Below are positions 16,324 to 24,314 of a stretch of DNA of 64,000 nucleotides, piece by piece. Source of the DNA: Acidimicrobiales bacterium. Lineage in GTDB: Bacteria > Actinomycetota > Acidimicrobiia > Acidimicrobiales > Aldehydirespiratoraceae. The stretch lies in assembly GCA_041394245.1 (NCBI GenBank), contig JAWKIR010000002.1:2294001-2358000 (forward strand), given 5' to 3'. A model generated the notes under the pieces. That model was not told the origin of the DNA. It searched no databases and saw only the letters and a list, made by a program, of their open reading frames with translations. Each line of letters opens with the position of its first letter. Positions within the stretch are counted from its first letter, which is position 1. The position numbers and the translations under genes were made by a program.

Positions 16324-17690
16324 CAGCCGAGCGCCTCGTCGACGAGACCGAGCAGGTCGTCGAGAATCTCCAGACCGAGCTCGAGATCGTCGGGGCTCGT
16401 GATGAGTGGTGGTGCCAGCCTGATGATGTTGTTGTAGCTCGCGAGGAACAGTCCGCGCTCCTTGGCCCCGCGCATGATCGCGTTCATCGGCGCCGCGGCA
16501 TCGCCGGTCGCTCGGAAGGGAACGAGCGGCTCTCTCGTCTCCCGATCGCGGACGAGCTCGACCCCGTGGAACAGACCCATGCCGCGAACATCACCGATGC
16601 AGCGCCGCCGCTCGGCCATCTCCACCAGCCGAGCCGACACGACGTCGCCGGACGCGACGGTGCGGGCGAGGATGTCCTCGTCCTCGAAGACCTTGATCGA
16701 CTCGACCCCGACCGCGCAGGCGAGTGGATGACCGGCATAGGTCTGACCGATCGGGAAGCGGTTGTCCTCCAACCAGTCCCGGATCGGGGCGCTCACGATC
16801 ATTGCGCCGAGCGGCACGTAGCCCGAGTTGATTCCCTTGGCGACGCACAAGATGTCGGGCACCACGTCGTAGTTGTCGCACGCGAACCAAGTGCCGGTCC
16901 GGCCGAACCCGACCATGACCTCGTCGAGGATCAGCATGATCCCGTACTTGTCACAGACCGCCCGGATCGCCTTCAGGTACCCGTCGGGCGGATAGATGAT
17001 GCCGTTGGTGCCGGTGACGGTCTCGAGCACGACCGCTGCGACCGTCTCGGGGTTCTCGTACATCAGGATCTCTTCGAGGTGCGGCGCACCTGTGCAGACC
17101 GGACACGGATCGGGGTGCCCGGCCGGGCATCGATAGGTGTAGGGGTCGAGGATGCGGACCACACCGGGGCCACCCGGTTCGGCATCCCATCGGCGGGGAT
17201 CGCCACCGACCGTGATCGTGCCCATCGTTCCGCCGTGGTACGAGCGATTGCGGGAGACCACCTTGGCCCGGCCGGTCACGTGACGGGCCAGCTTGATCGC
17301 ACTCTCGACCGCGGCTGCGCCACCGGTCGTGAAGTAGGTGGCGGTCAGGTTGCCCGGGGTGATCTCGGCCAACTGGGCGGCCAGCTCGCTGCGGGCATCG
17401 TTGGCCATGTTCGGGGCCACGTAGCAGATCTTGTCGGCCTGGCGCTTGATCGCCTCGACGAGGCGAGGGTGTTGGTGCCCCAGGTTCATGTTGACGAGCT
17501 GCGACTGGAAATCGAGGAACCGTCGACCGTCGTGGGTCCAGAACCAGGCGCCTTCACCGCCCGCCACGAGGAGTGGGTCGAGCGCCGATTGGGTCGACCA
17601 GGAGGTCAGCACCAGATCGTGATCGCGCTGCAGGGCGAGCGCCGCCGCATCGGCGTCGATCTCGGGACCCCTGCTCTCGAGTGCATCCAT
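16323..17690 (-). CDS. Class III PLP-dependent aminotransferase (beta-alanine/omega-amino acid type)
   Basis: The 455-residue class III (omega) aminotransferase has the cofactor Lys at 285 (CVAKGINSGYVPLGA), the PLP-nitrogen Asp at 256 (LILDEVMVGFGRTG) and the phosphate-binding TTGGAAAVESAIK loop. It probably moves the amino group of beta-alanine, beta-aminoisobutyrate or a similar omega-amino acid to a keto acid, making the semialdehyde used by the mmsA product. A Cys-rich insert, Cys188-Cys196-Cys199 within CPAGHPDPCPVC, resembles a metal-binding knuckle and also occurs in taurine-pyruvate-type relatives. GAGGGAC precedes the ATG at 17690. It heads the leftward operon and is divergent from the IclR gene. 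Confidence 0.9.
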   Translation of the reverse strand: MDALESRGPEIDADAAALALQRDHDLVLTSWSTQSALDPLLVAGGEGAWFWTHDGRRFLDFQSQLVNMNLGHQHPRLVEAIKRQADKICYVAPNMANDARSELAAQLAEITPGNLTATYFTTGGAAAVESAIKLARHVTGRAKVVSRNRSYHGGTMGTITVGGDPRRWDAEPGGPGVVRILDPYTYRCPAGHPDPCPVCTGAPHLEEILMYENPETVAAVVLETVTGTNGIIYPPDGYLKAIRAVCDKYGIMLILDEVMVGFGRTGTWFACDNYDVVPDILCVAKGINSGYVPLGAMIVSAPIRDWLEDNRFPIGQTYAGHPLACAVGVESIKVFEDEDILARTVASGDVVSARLVEMAERRRCIGDVRGMGLFHGVELVRDRETREPLVPFRATGDAAAPMNAIMRGAKERGLFLASYNNIIRLAPPLITSPDDLELGLEILDDLLGLVDEALG

Positions 17691-17708
17691 GGCGCTGTCC
17701 CTCTGACA

Positions 17709-17740
17709 ACCACCCGGCGGTTCCCGTCGGGTAGGGTGGT
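17709..17740. promoter_or_regulatory. Nested inverted repeat in the aminotransferase/IclR divergent region
   Basis: ACCACCC (17709-17715) and GGGTGGT (17734-17740) are perfect 7-bp arms, and ACCCG (17712-17716)/CGGGT (17728-17732) form an inner pair. The site starts 19 bp upstream of the aminotransferase ATG and is a good candidate IclR operator. Confidence 0.45.
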
Positions 17741-17763
17741 CCACTGTATGAACCGACGGCCCA

Positions 17764-17775
17764 CTAGAAACCTAG
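17764..17775. promoter_or_regulatory. CTAG-N4-CTAG element upstream of the IclR gene
   Basis: Two CTAG tetramers separated by AAAC form a 12-bp inverted repeat 22 bp before the IclR GTG. CTAG is rare in this GC-rich window. A regulator site or promoter element is possible. Confidence 0.25.
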
Positions 17776-17797
17776 CACAGCGCTCCGGACGGCCCGC

Positions 17798-18580
17798 GTG
17801 ACACAGGCGGTGCTCGCGAACCGGACCGCGGCGGTGCTTCGGCTCGTCGCGTCGAGCCCCGCGCCGCTGGGCCTGAGCGAGATCGCGCGCGAGTCGGCCA
17901 TTCCGAAGGCGACCTGCATCCGCATCCTTCGCGCGCTGGTCGATCAGGAACTGCTCGACGTCGATCCCGAGACACGCCGGTATCGCGTCTCGTTCGCACT
18001 GATCGCCCTGATGGCCGATCGCGTGCATGCCGACGGGTCGATCGAGCTCCTCCGGCGCGAGCTGGTCCGCTTGGGTTCGACCACCCACGAGACGGCGGGC
18101 ATCGACCTGTTCATCGGCCACGACGTCGTGGTCGTGTTGCAGATCGAGGGACCACAACTGATCAGCCAGACCAGCAAGCCCGTCCCCCGCCGACTTCCGG
18201 CCCTGCGCACCTCGACCGGCAAGGCGTTCCTCACCTGGCACCACGATCCGGCCTCCACCGAGGTGCTCACCGCGACGCTCACCGCGGCCGAACGAGACCG
18301 ACTCGACGAAGAGCTCGCGACCAATCGGCGCCGGGGCTATGCCGTCGCGTTCCAGGAACTCGACCCGGAGGCGGCCGCGATCGCCGCGCCCGTGATGGTC
18401 CACGACACGATGGTCTGCGCGGTGTGGATCGGTGGGCCGAGCTATCGCATGACCACCACCGCGATCCCCGAGCTCGCCGCCCATGTGGTGGAATCGGCCC
18501 ACCGCCTCGCGATCTTGCTGCGCACCGGGCGGGTCTCGCTCGATGATCTCCCATCCACTCCCCTGAGAGAAGTCTCATGA
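17798..18580 (+). CDS. IclR-family transcriptional regulator
   Basis: The 260-residue product has an IclR-type winged helix at about 8-65 (LGLSEIARESAIPKATCIRI, then LRALVDQELLDVDPETRRYR) and the IclR effector domain from about 75 (LVRLGSTTHETAGIDLFIGH ... STGKAFLTWH). IclR proteins regulate adjacent catabolic genes in response to a pathway intermediate. It is divergent from the aminotransferase operon with 107 bp between, where two inverted repeats lie. It is followed with a 4-bp ATGA overlap by an amidohydrolase gene. Its effector is probably a ureide or carbamoyl amino acid (inference). The GTG at 17798 has no obvious ribosome site; GTG at 17810 is an alternative. Confidence 0.9.
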   Translation: MTQAVLANRTAAVLRLVASSPAPLGLSEIARESAIPKATCIRILRALVDQELLDVDPETRRYRVSFALIALMADRVHADGSIELLRRELVRLGSTTHETAGIDLFIGHDVVVVLQIEGPQLISQTSKPVPRRLPALRTSTGKAFLTWHHDPASTEVLTATLTAAERDRLDEELATNRRRGYAVAFQELDPEAAAIAAPVMVHDTMVCAVWIGGPSYRMTTTAIPELAAHVVESAHRLAILLRTGRVSLDDLPSTPLREVS

Positions 18581-19437
18581 CGACGATTCGCATCGCTTGC
18601 CTGCAGACCGAGCCGGTGCTCGGTGCCGTGCAACAGAACCTCGCCGACCAGGCGGTCGCCTGCGCCGAGGCGATCGCCAACGGCGCCGACCTGCTGATCC
18701 TGCCCGAGTGTTCGACCACCGGCTGGGCCTTCGAGAGCGTCGAACAAGCCCACGAGGTCGCCGAGCCGGTGCCCGAGGGAGCGGCGTGCCGCCAATGGCT
18801 GGCCCTGTGCCGCGACGAGGGAGTGCATCTCGTCGCCGGGGTGGTCGAGCGCGACGGCGACGAGTTGTTCAACACCGCGGTGCTGATGGGTCCCGACGGA
18901 TTGATCGGCACCTACCGCAAGGCCCACACCTGGGCCCTCGAGAAGACCTTCTACGCGCCCGGCAATCTCGGCGTGCCCGTCTACGACACACCGCTCGGCC
19001 GGATCGGCATGCACATCTGCTACGACTGCTGGTTCCCGGAGTCGTTCCGACTTATGGCCGCCCAGGGAGCCGACCTGATCTGTGCGCCGTCGAACTGGGT
19101 GCCGGTCCCGACGCAGCGAGACGATCTGCCGGCGATGGCCAACCTGTTGTGCATGACCAATGCCCACACGAATCTCGTCTATGTCGCGGCGGCAAGTCGG
19201 GTCGGGGCCGACGGCGATCAGCCGTTCATCGGCCAGAGCATCATCGTCGACCACGCGGGTTGGCCACTGGCCGGTCCGGCCAGTGGCGACCGACCCGAGA
19301 TCATCTACGCCGACGTCGACCTCATCGGATCGCGGGCGGAGCGCCACGGCAACCCGTTCAATCAACCGCTACGAGACCGTCGCCTCGACGTCTACGACGA
19401 GATGCTCGGCTCCGACCACCCGGCCGGCGAGTACTGA
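18577..19437 (+). CDS. Nitrilase-superfamily amidohydrolase paralogue 3
   Basis: This 286-residue nitrilase-fold enzyme has the triad Glu44 (LLILPECSTTGW), Lys115 (YRKAHTWALEK) and Cys148 (HICYDCWFPES). The CYDCWFPE motif and the H-T-W after the Lys differ from the ureidopropionase-like paralogues at 4223 and 13028. That places it nearer aliphatic amidases and N-carbamoylases of other specificity. Its ATG overlaps the IclR stop (ATGA), so regulator and enzyme are co-translated. It probably hydrolyses an amide or carbamoyl intermediate of the island; the substrate cannot be told from sequence. Confidence 0.87.
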   Translation: MTTIRIACLQTEPVLGAVQQNLADQAVACAEAIANGADLLILPECSTTGWAFESVEQAHEVAEPVPEGAACRQWLALCRDEGVHLVAGVVERDGDELFNTAVLMGPDGLIGTYRKAHTWALEKTFYAPGNLGVPVYDTPLGRIGMHICYDCWFPESFRLMAAQGADLICAPSNWVPVPTQRDDLPAMANLLCMTNAHTNLVYVAAASRVGADGDQPFIGQSIIVDHAGWPLAGPASGDRPEIIYADVDLIGSRAERHGNPFNQPLRDRRLDVYDEMLGSDHPAGEY

Positions 19438-19443
19438 TCGGCG

Positions 19444-20241
19444 TCAGGGCGCGACCTGTTCGACGGATCGCAGCGCGTTGCGCACCTCGTTGGTCTTCTC
19501 GAAGAACTTCGCATCGTTGCGGATGGCGTCGGTGCGTTCACCCAGATCGATGTCGATCGTCGAGTGGATCCGCCCGGGACGAGGCGACATCACCACCACC
19601 CGGGACGAGAGGTACACCGCCTCGGCGATCGAGTGCGTGACGAAGATGACGGTGGTGTCGAGCTCCTCGTAGATCCGCAGGAGCTCCGCCTGCATGTGTT
19701 CACGGGTCATCTCGTCGAGCGCACCGAACGGTTCGTCCATCAACAAGAGCTTGGGTTCGAAGGTGAGGCAGCGGGCGATCGCCACACGCTGCTGCATGCC
19801 ACCCGAGAGTTGGAACGGGTAGTGCGACCCGAACTCCTCGAGCTTCACCAGCTGCAGCATCTCTTCGCTGCGGGCCCGGCGGTCGGCCTTGGACCACCCC
19901 TTGAGCTCGAGCGGCAGCTCGATGTTGGCCCGGACCGTGCGCCAGTCGAACAGGCCCGCCTTCTGGAAGGCCATGGCATGGTCCTGGTCCAGCCGGGCCT
20001 GTGGCGCGGGTTTCCCGAAGACCGACGCGGTTCCCCGGCTAGGCGGCAGGAGGTCGGCCACGACCCGCAAGAGGGTCGACTTGCCACAACCGGACGGCCC
20101 GATCAGGGAGACGAACTCTCCTCGGCGAACCGTGAGGTCGATCCCCTGCAACGCGTCGACTGCGTTGGCCGACCCCTCGTTGAAGACCTTGTCGACCCCG
20201 ACGAGCTCGACTGCCGGCGCGGACGGATCGATCGTGGTCAC
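19444..20241 (-). CDS. ABC transporter ATP-binding protein (SsuB/ThiZ/TauB type)
   Basis: The 265-residue ATPase has Walker A GPSGCGKST (48-56), the signature LSGGM (145-149), Walker B LLLMDE (165-170) and a switch His in FVTHSIAEA. It is of the nitrate/sulfonate/thiamine-pyrimidine importer subclass. No other ATPase of this class is present in the window, so it should energise the permeases at 10100-11766, although the IclR block now separates them. The GTG at 20241 shares GTGA with the end of the carboxymuconolactone decarboxylase-like gene. It is the last gene of the leftward operon starting at 23490. Confidence 0.92.
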   Translation of the reverse strand: MTTIDPSAPAVELVGVDKVFNEGSANAVDALQGIDLTVRRGEFVSLIGPSGCGKSTLLRVVADLLPPSRGTASVFGKPAPQARLDQDHAMAFQKAGLFDWRTVRANIELPLELKGWSKADRRARSEEMLQLVKLEEFGSHYPFQLSGGMQQRVAIARCLTFEPKLLLMDEPFGALDEMTREHMQAELLRIYEELDTTVIFVTHSIAEAVYLSSRVVVMSPRPGRIHSTIDIDLGERTDAIRNDAKFFEKTNEVRNALRSVEQVAP

Positions 20242-20648
20242 GCGGGATCCTCGCCCATCACCTCGTCGGGGACGATCCCGAGATCGTCGAGCACCGCCCG
20301 CGCCAGGCGGAAGGCCTCGACCCCGGCGGGGACGCCGGCGTAGACCGACACCTGCAGGAGCGTGTCGCGGATCTCCTCGAGCGTGCAGCCGTTGCCGATC
20401 GCGGCCCGAAGGTGGGTCTGGAACTCGTGCGAACGGTTCAGCGCCGAGAGGATGCAGAGGTTGTTGAGGCTCCGCTGCTTGTCGGTGAGCACCGACCGCG
20501 CCCACACGCCACCCCAGCAGTACTCCGTCACGGTCTCCTGGAACTCGCGGTTGAACGAGTCGACACCAGCGAAGGCCCGGTCGACATATTCGTCGCCGAG
20601 CACTCGGCGACGGGCGGCCATGCCTTCGTCGAACTTCGAATCGGTCAC
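20238..20648 (-). CDS. Carboxymuconolactone decarboxylase-family protein
   Basis: The 136-residue protein matches the PcaC-like CMD fold: SFNREFQETVTEYCWGGVWA, LTDKQRSLNNLCILSALNRS and TLEEIRDTLLQVSVYAGVPA. It lacks the CxxC of AhpD peroxidases and is closer to gamma-carboxymuconolactone decarboxylase. Here it is coupled to an ABC ATPase (4-bp overlap) rather than aromatic ring-cleavage genes, so decarboxylation of another beta-keto or malonyl-type acid is possible. The GTG at 20648 is preceded by a GAGGTAG stretch. The 115 bp upstream to the M20 gene hold nothing recognisable. Confidence 0.85.
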   Translation of the reverse strand: MTDSKFDEGMAARRRVLGDEYVDRAFAGVDSFNREFQETVTEYCWGGVWARSVLTDKQRSLNNLCILSALNRSHEFQTHLRAAIGNGCTLEEIRDTLLQVSVYAGVPAGVEAFRLARAVLDDLGIVPDEVMGEDPA

Positions 20649-20763
20649 TCGCTACCTCGCTTCGGGTCCGGTCGGGCGTCACCCTACCCCACCGCCGTTT
20701 CGGCGAGCACGGGCACAACTTTCGAAAGGCTGTCGGGCCGACTCGCTCGTCCTGCCCGCGAGA

Positions 20764-21984
20764 TCACCCCCGCAGCATCGAGGCTGCGGCATCGGCGAGG
20801 ACCTGGCAACCGACCACGATGTCGTCGTCGTCGCTGTCCTCGGCGAAGTCGTGGCTGATGCCGTCGATGCTCGGAATGAACACCATCGCGCACGGCAGGG
20901 TCCCGGTCAGCACCATGGCGTCGTGCGCAGCAGCACTCGGCATCTCGACCCACGCGCCGGGCACCCGGGCCTCGGCCGCGGCGACGAGATGGCGCCGCAA
21001 CTCGAGCGACATCTCTGCCGGCGGCACCCGGTCGCGGCGCAACGACGCCGACACCTCGACCGGACCCTCCGCGGTCATCTCCGCGGCGAGGTGCGCGACG
21101 GTGGCTTCGATCGCGTCGAGGACGTGGTCGTCGGGATCACGGAACTGCAGGCTGCACCACGCCGAACCGGGCACGATGCTCTCTGCACCGGGTTCGAGCC
21201 GGGCGTTGCCGATCGTCCACACCGTGGCCGGCCCGGCCAACGCCTCGAGCCGCGAGCGAAGGCGAACGCAGTACTCGAACAGCGCAACGCCGGCATCTCT
21301 GCGCCGGGCCATCGGCGTCGTCCCGGCATGATTCTGCTGACCCGTGAACGTGATCTGCATCGCCCGCATGCCCACGATCGACGTCACCACCCCGATCCGG
21401 CGGCCGGCGTCCTCGAGATGGGGCCCCTGCTCGATGTGGGCCTCGACGTAGCCGAGGTGACGGCCCGCCTCGAAACCCACCCGCGCCGCGTCGCGCAGCC
21501 CGACCCGTTCGATCGCCTCCGCCACGGTCTCCCCGGCCGCATTCGCACGCCCCATGTCGGCGGCGGAGAGCGCGCCGACGAACGACCTGCTGCCGAGGAA
21601 GTCCGTGTAGGTGCCCTCCTCGTCGGACCATGCGACGGTATCGATCGCCAGACCTGCGGTCGTGGCGTCCTCTGCGAAGGAGCGGGCGATCTCGATGGCG
21701 CACATGACGCCGAATGCGCCATCGAGCCAGCCACCTTCCGGCTGGGTGTCCGAATGCGATCCGATCACCAAGGCCGGACCGTGATTGCGCGATCGTCCGA
21801 AGACGTTCCCCACACCGTCGATGATCGCGTCGAGACCCGCGGTCGCCATCTGGTGACGCAACCACTGCCTCGCGGCCATGTCGGCATCGGAGAACGTCGG
21901 CCGGACCACCCCCGATCCGGTCGCTCCGAACCCGCGCAGGGTGCGCAATGACGTGAGCAGTCGCTCACCGTCGATGTCGACCAC
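20764..21984 (-). CDS. M20 amidase, N-carbamoyl-L-amino acid hydrolase/allantoate amidohydrolase family
   Basis: A 406-residue metallo-amidase. Metal-binding motifs are GSHSDTQPEGGWLDGAFGV (His77, Asp88), the acid pair Glu122-Glu123 in WSDEEGTYTDFLGSRSF, and EAHIEQGP; the lid domain carries GQQNHAGTTPM. These mark the hydantoinase-linked L-carbamoylase/beta-ureidopropionase/AllC subgroup, which removes a carbamoyl group. It offers a metal-dependent, L-selective alternative to the three cysteine amidohydrolases of the island. Its start (GTG 21984) is one base after the stop of the dehydrogenase gene (21986), so the two are co-transcribed. Confidence 0.9.
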   Translation of the reverse strand: MVDIDGERLLTSLRTLRGFGATGSGVVRPTFSDADMAARQWLRHQMATAGLDAIIDGVGNVFGRSRNHGPALVIGSHSDTQPEGGWLDGAFGVMCAIEIARSFAEDATTAGLAIDTVAWSDEEGTYTDFLGSRSFVGALSAADMGRANAAGETVAEAIERVGLRDAARVGFEAGRHLGYVEAHIEQGPHLEDAGRRIGVVTSIVGMRAMQITFTGQQNHAGTTPMARRRDAGVALFEYCVRLRSRLEALAGPATVWTIGNARLEPGAESIVPGSAWCSLQFRDPDDHVLDAIEATVAHLAAEMTAEGPVEVSASLRRDRVPPAEMSLELRRHLVAAAEARVPGAWVEMPSAAAHDAMVLTGTLPCAMVFIPSIDGISHDFAEDSDDDDIVVGCQVLADAAASMLRG

Positions 21985-21985
21985 G

Positions 21986-22879
21986 CTAGGGCGTTTCGGA
22001 GCCTCGACGGCCGGGGGCGAACTGGCGCTGCCTCATCATGAGGCTGCACCAGTCGAGGTCAGCGCCCCCGAGCGCGTCGACGTCGGCGAGGAACTGGCTG
22101 ACGAGCGCAGTCACGGGGAGTGACACGTTCATCGCTCGCGCTTCGTCGAGCACGAGCCCGATGTCTTTTCGCATGAGCGAGGTCGAGAAGCCGAAGTCGA
22201 ACTCGCCATCGATCATCTGGGCGGCGCGATTCTGCATCTGCCACGACGTCGACGACCCCTGCAACATCGCCTCGACGACTGCGTGCGCATCGAGACCGGC
22301 GCTCATGGCGAAGTCGAGACCTTCGGCCAGCGCCTGACAGACCCCGACCACACAGATCTGATTGGTCATCTTGGTGACCTGACCGGCCCCCGACTCGCCC
22401 ATGAGGGTCATCCGGGCGGCGTAGGCCGCCATGATCGACTCGGCTCGCGTGAACGCCTCCCGACTGCCACCGACCATCACGGTCAGGGAGCCGCTTCGCG
22501 CCCCATCGACGCCTCCGGACACCGGTGCGTCGAGGAACTCCACACCCCGACCGCCGAGCGTGGCACAGTGCTCGCGGGCTCCATCGGCGGAGATCGTCGA
22601 GTGGTCGATCCACACTGCGCCGCCGGCCAGGGCGTCGATGGCCTCGCCGATGACGAGGCGGACCTGCGCGTCGGCAGGAAGCGAACTGATGATCACCTCG
22701 GCATCGGCCACCGCTGCGGCAACCGACGTCGCCACCGACCCGCGGTGCTCGGCAATCCAACTGTCGGTGGCCGACTCGACCACGTCGAACACCACGACGT
22801 CGTGTCCGTGCCCGTCCTCGGCCAGGTGCGCGGCCATGTGCCAACCCATGCGGCCGAGACCCAGGAACGCGATCCTCAT
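21986..22879 (-). CDS. 3-hydroxyisobutyrate dehydrogenase-family beta-hydroxyacid dehydrogenase
   Basis: The 297-residue NAD(P)-dependent enzyme has a Rossmann GLGRMG (7-12), the substrate loop DAPVSGGVDGARSGSLTVMV near 117 and the catalytic Lys170 (GAGQVTKMTNQI). The family oxidises 3-hydroxyisobutyrate, tartronate, 3-hydroxypropionate or related beta-hydroxy acids to semialdehydes. In the island it could interconvert malonate or methylmalonate semialdehyde and the hydroxy acid, feeding or relieving the mmsA step. The ATG at 22879 shares ATGA with the end of the PF06684-like gene, and the M20 gene follows at once. Confidence 0.9.
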   Translation of the reverse strand: MRIAFLGLGRMGWHMAAHLAEDGHGHDVVVFDVVESATDSWIAEHRGSVATSVAAAVADAEVIISSLPADAQVRLVIGEAIDALAGGAVWIDHSTISADGAREHCATLGGRGVEFLDAPVSGGVDGARSGSLTVMVGGSREAFTRAESIMAAYAARMTLMGESGAGQVTKMTNQICVVGVCQALAEGLDFAMSAGLDAHAVVEAMLQGSSTSWQMQNRAAQMIDGEFDFGFSTSLMRKDIGLVLDEARAMNVSLPVTALVSQFLADVDALGGADLDWCSLMMRQRQFAPGRRGSETP

Positions 22880-23490
22880 GCCGGCGTGTCCGGGCGGTCG
22901 CGATCTTCGAGGGTGAAGCCGCCGGCGAGTCGAGCGTTGATGCGACCGCCCGTGGCCATCGCGAGCATCAGCACCAACTCGTCGGGGCGGGGTGCGTCGG
23001 GGACGCCCATCTCGATGGCGTCGTAGTGGCTCCCGACGTATGACCACGCGAGGTGGGTGAGCGGGATGTCGAGACGCGCACCCATCGGGCCGACCTTCTT
23101 CGTCGATGCGACGATGGCCTCACCCCGGCCGATGGCAGCCCGCATGCCGCCACCACCGGGAATGTGCCACATCGCACCGTGCTCGAGTTCACCCGACGTG
23201 CCGACGATGGCCCCCTTGCCATAGCTCTCGATCGCGTCGGGATCTCCACCGAGCGCGTCGATGAGCCGGTGCCCGAGTCGCTCCCCGAGCGCTCGCAGTT
23301 CATCGGATGCCGGGCTCAGGTCCTCCACGTATCGGTCCACGTACGGGTTGCTCACCACGGCGGCGATCGCCCCCTTCACGGCGGGCGACTCCGGAGCCGG
23401 ACCACGATCGTGATACGTCTCGTCGACACACACGAGGATCTTGCGCACTGCAAACAACACGAGCTCGTCCTCCCGGACACGGATGTCCAT
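22876..23490 (-). CDS. Amino acid synthesis family protein (PF06684, formerly DUF1185)
   Basis: The 204-residue sequence shows the conserved text of PF06684: VSNPYVDRYVEDLSPASDEL, YGKGAIVGTSGELEHGAMWH, VASTKKVGPMGARLDIPLTH and MGVPDAPRPDELVLMLAMAT. The family has a chorismate-mutase-like fold, and its biochemical role is not established. The conserved Lys-Lys, His and Glu residues look catalytic. It heads the leftward operon 23490-19444 and is translationally coupled to the beta-hydroxyacid dehydrogenase, and that linkage to ureide catabolism is the best clue to its job. It is divergent from the TenA-family gene at 23577, with 86 bp between. Confidence 0.85.
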   Translation of the reverse strand: MDIRVREDELVLFAVRKILVCVDETYHDRGPAPESPAVKGAIAAVVSNPYVDRYVEDLSPASDELRALGERLGHRLIDALGGDPDAIESYGKGAIVGTSGELEHGAMWHIPGGGGMRAAIGRGEAIVASTKKVGPMGARLDIPLTHLAWSYVGSHYDAIEMGVPDAPRPDELVLMLAMATGGRINARLAGGFTLEDRDRPDTPA

Positions 23491-23576
23491 GAAGTGATGT
23501 GCCGCTCACCATAGCGAACGCGTCGCGCGCGCCGCTTACGGTGGTCGGCAGGTCGATCCGCCCCTAGGAGGCTGTC

Positions 23577-24290
23577 GTGTCATTTGTCGAGGAATGCAAG
23601 CAATCCGCCGGACCGGTCTGGGAGCGCTGGCTTCACCATCCATGGACCGAAGCCTTCTTCGCCGGGGAACTCTCCGATGAACGGTTCCGGTACTGGCTGA
23701 TCCAGGACCTCCCGTATCTCGGCCAGAACATCACGAAGATGATCTACCCGAAGGTTCCCGCCCACAATCCGTTCGTCGGCCTGTCGCAGGAGTACGCGCG
23801 TCGGGCCGAGACGAGCAGGGTCGAACTGGAGACGCTGGGCGACGCGGGACCGTTCGCCAAGACGAGGTGGGCGGCCCGACCGACTCGCGACGCGGTCATC
23901 AACTTCTGGGTCAGAACCGCGCACGAAGGCGACTTCGGCGAGCTCTGTGCCGCGCTCTACGTCTGCTACTCGTTCGCCGAGACCTTCGGTGGCCGCTACC
24001 GGAGCGAGGCTCCCTCGGGGCTTCCCACCCTCCAACGCGACTGGGTCGAACAATGGGTCGATCCCTACTTCGAGCGCCTGCACCACTCGGTGAGAGACGG
24101 GCTGGACGAAGCCGGCACGCACGCGACGGAGGAGGAGAAGGAGCAGATGAAGTGGCTCTTCCTCAGAGGCACCCAGCTCCAGATCGGAACGTTCGACGCG
24201 GCGTGGAACCTGTCCGACCCGTGGCCGGGCGAGGGCGAGGAGATCGGCATCGCCGCCGATGCACCGTGGATGCGGACACCTGAAGGCTGA
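23577..24290 (+). CDS. TenA/thiaminase-2 family protein
   Basis: The 237-residue all-helical protein has TenA hallmarks: HPWTEAFFAGELSDERFRYW, LIQDLPYLGQ, and FGELCAALYVCYSFAETFGG. Cys130 falls at the position of the catalytic Cys of Bacillus TenA. TenA enzymes hydrolyse aminopyrimidines released from degraded thiamine to the hydroxymethylpyrimidine. A perfect AGGAGG lies 6 nt before the GTG at 23577. Neighbours are a ureide/pyrimidine catabolic operon and a THI5-like importer, so the substrate could be a thiamine-derived pyrimidine or another aminopyrimidine. The related PqqC-like heme-oxygenase fold is the main alternative. Confidence 0.85.
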   Translation: MSFVEECKQSAGPVWERWLHHPWTEAFFAGELSDERFRYWLIQDLPYLGQNITKMIYPKVPAHNPFVGLSQEYARRAETSRVELETLGDAGPFAKTRWAARPTRDAVINFWVRTAHEGDFGELCAALYVCYSFAETFGGRYRSEAPSGLPTLQRDWVEQWVDPYFERLHHSVRDGLDEAGTHATEEEKEQMKWLFLRGTQLQIGTFDAAWNLSDPWPGEGEEIGIAADAPWMRTPEG

Positions 24291-24314
24291 ACCACGGCGG
24301 CGACCGGGAACGGC

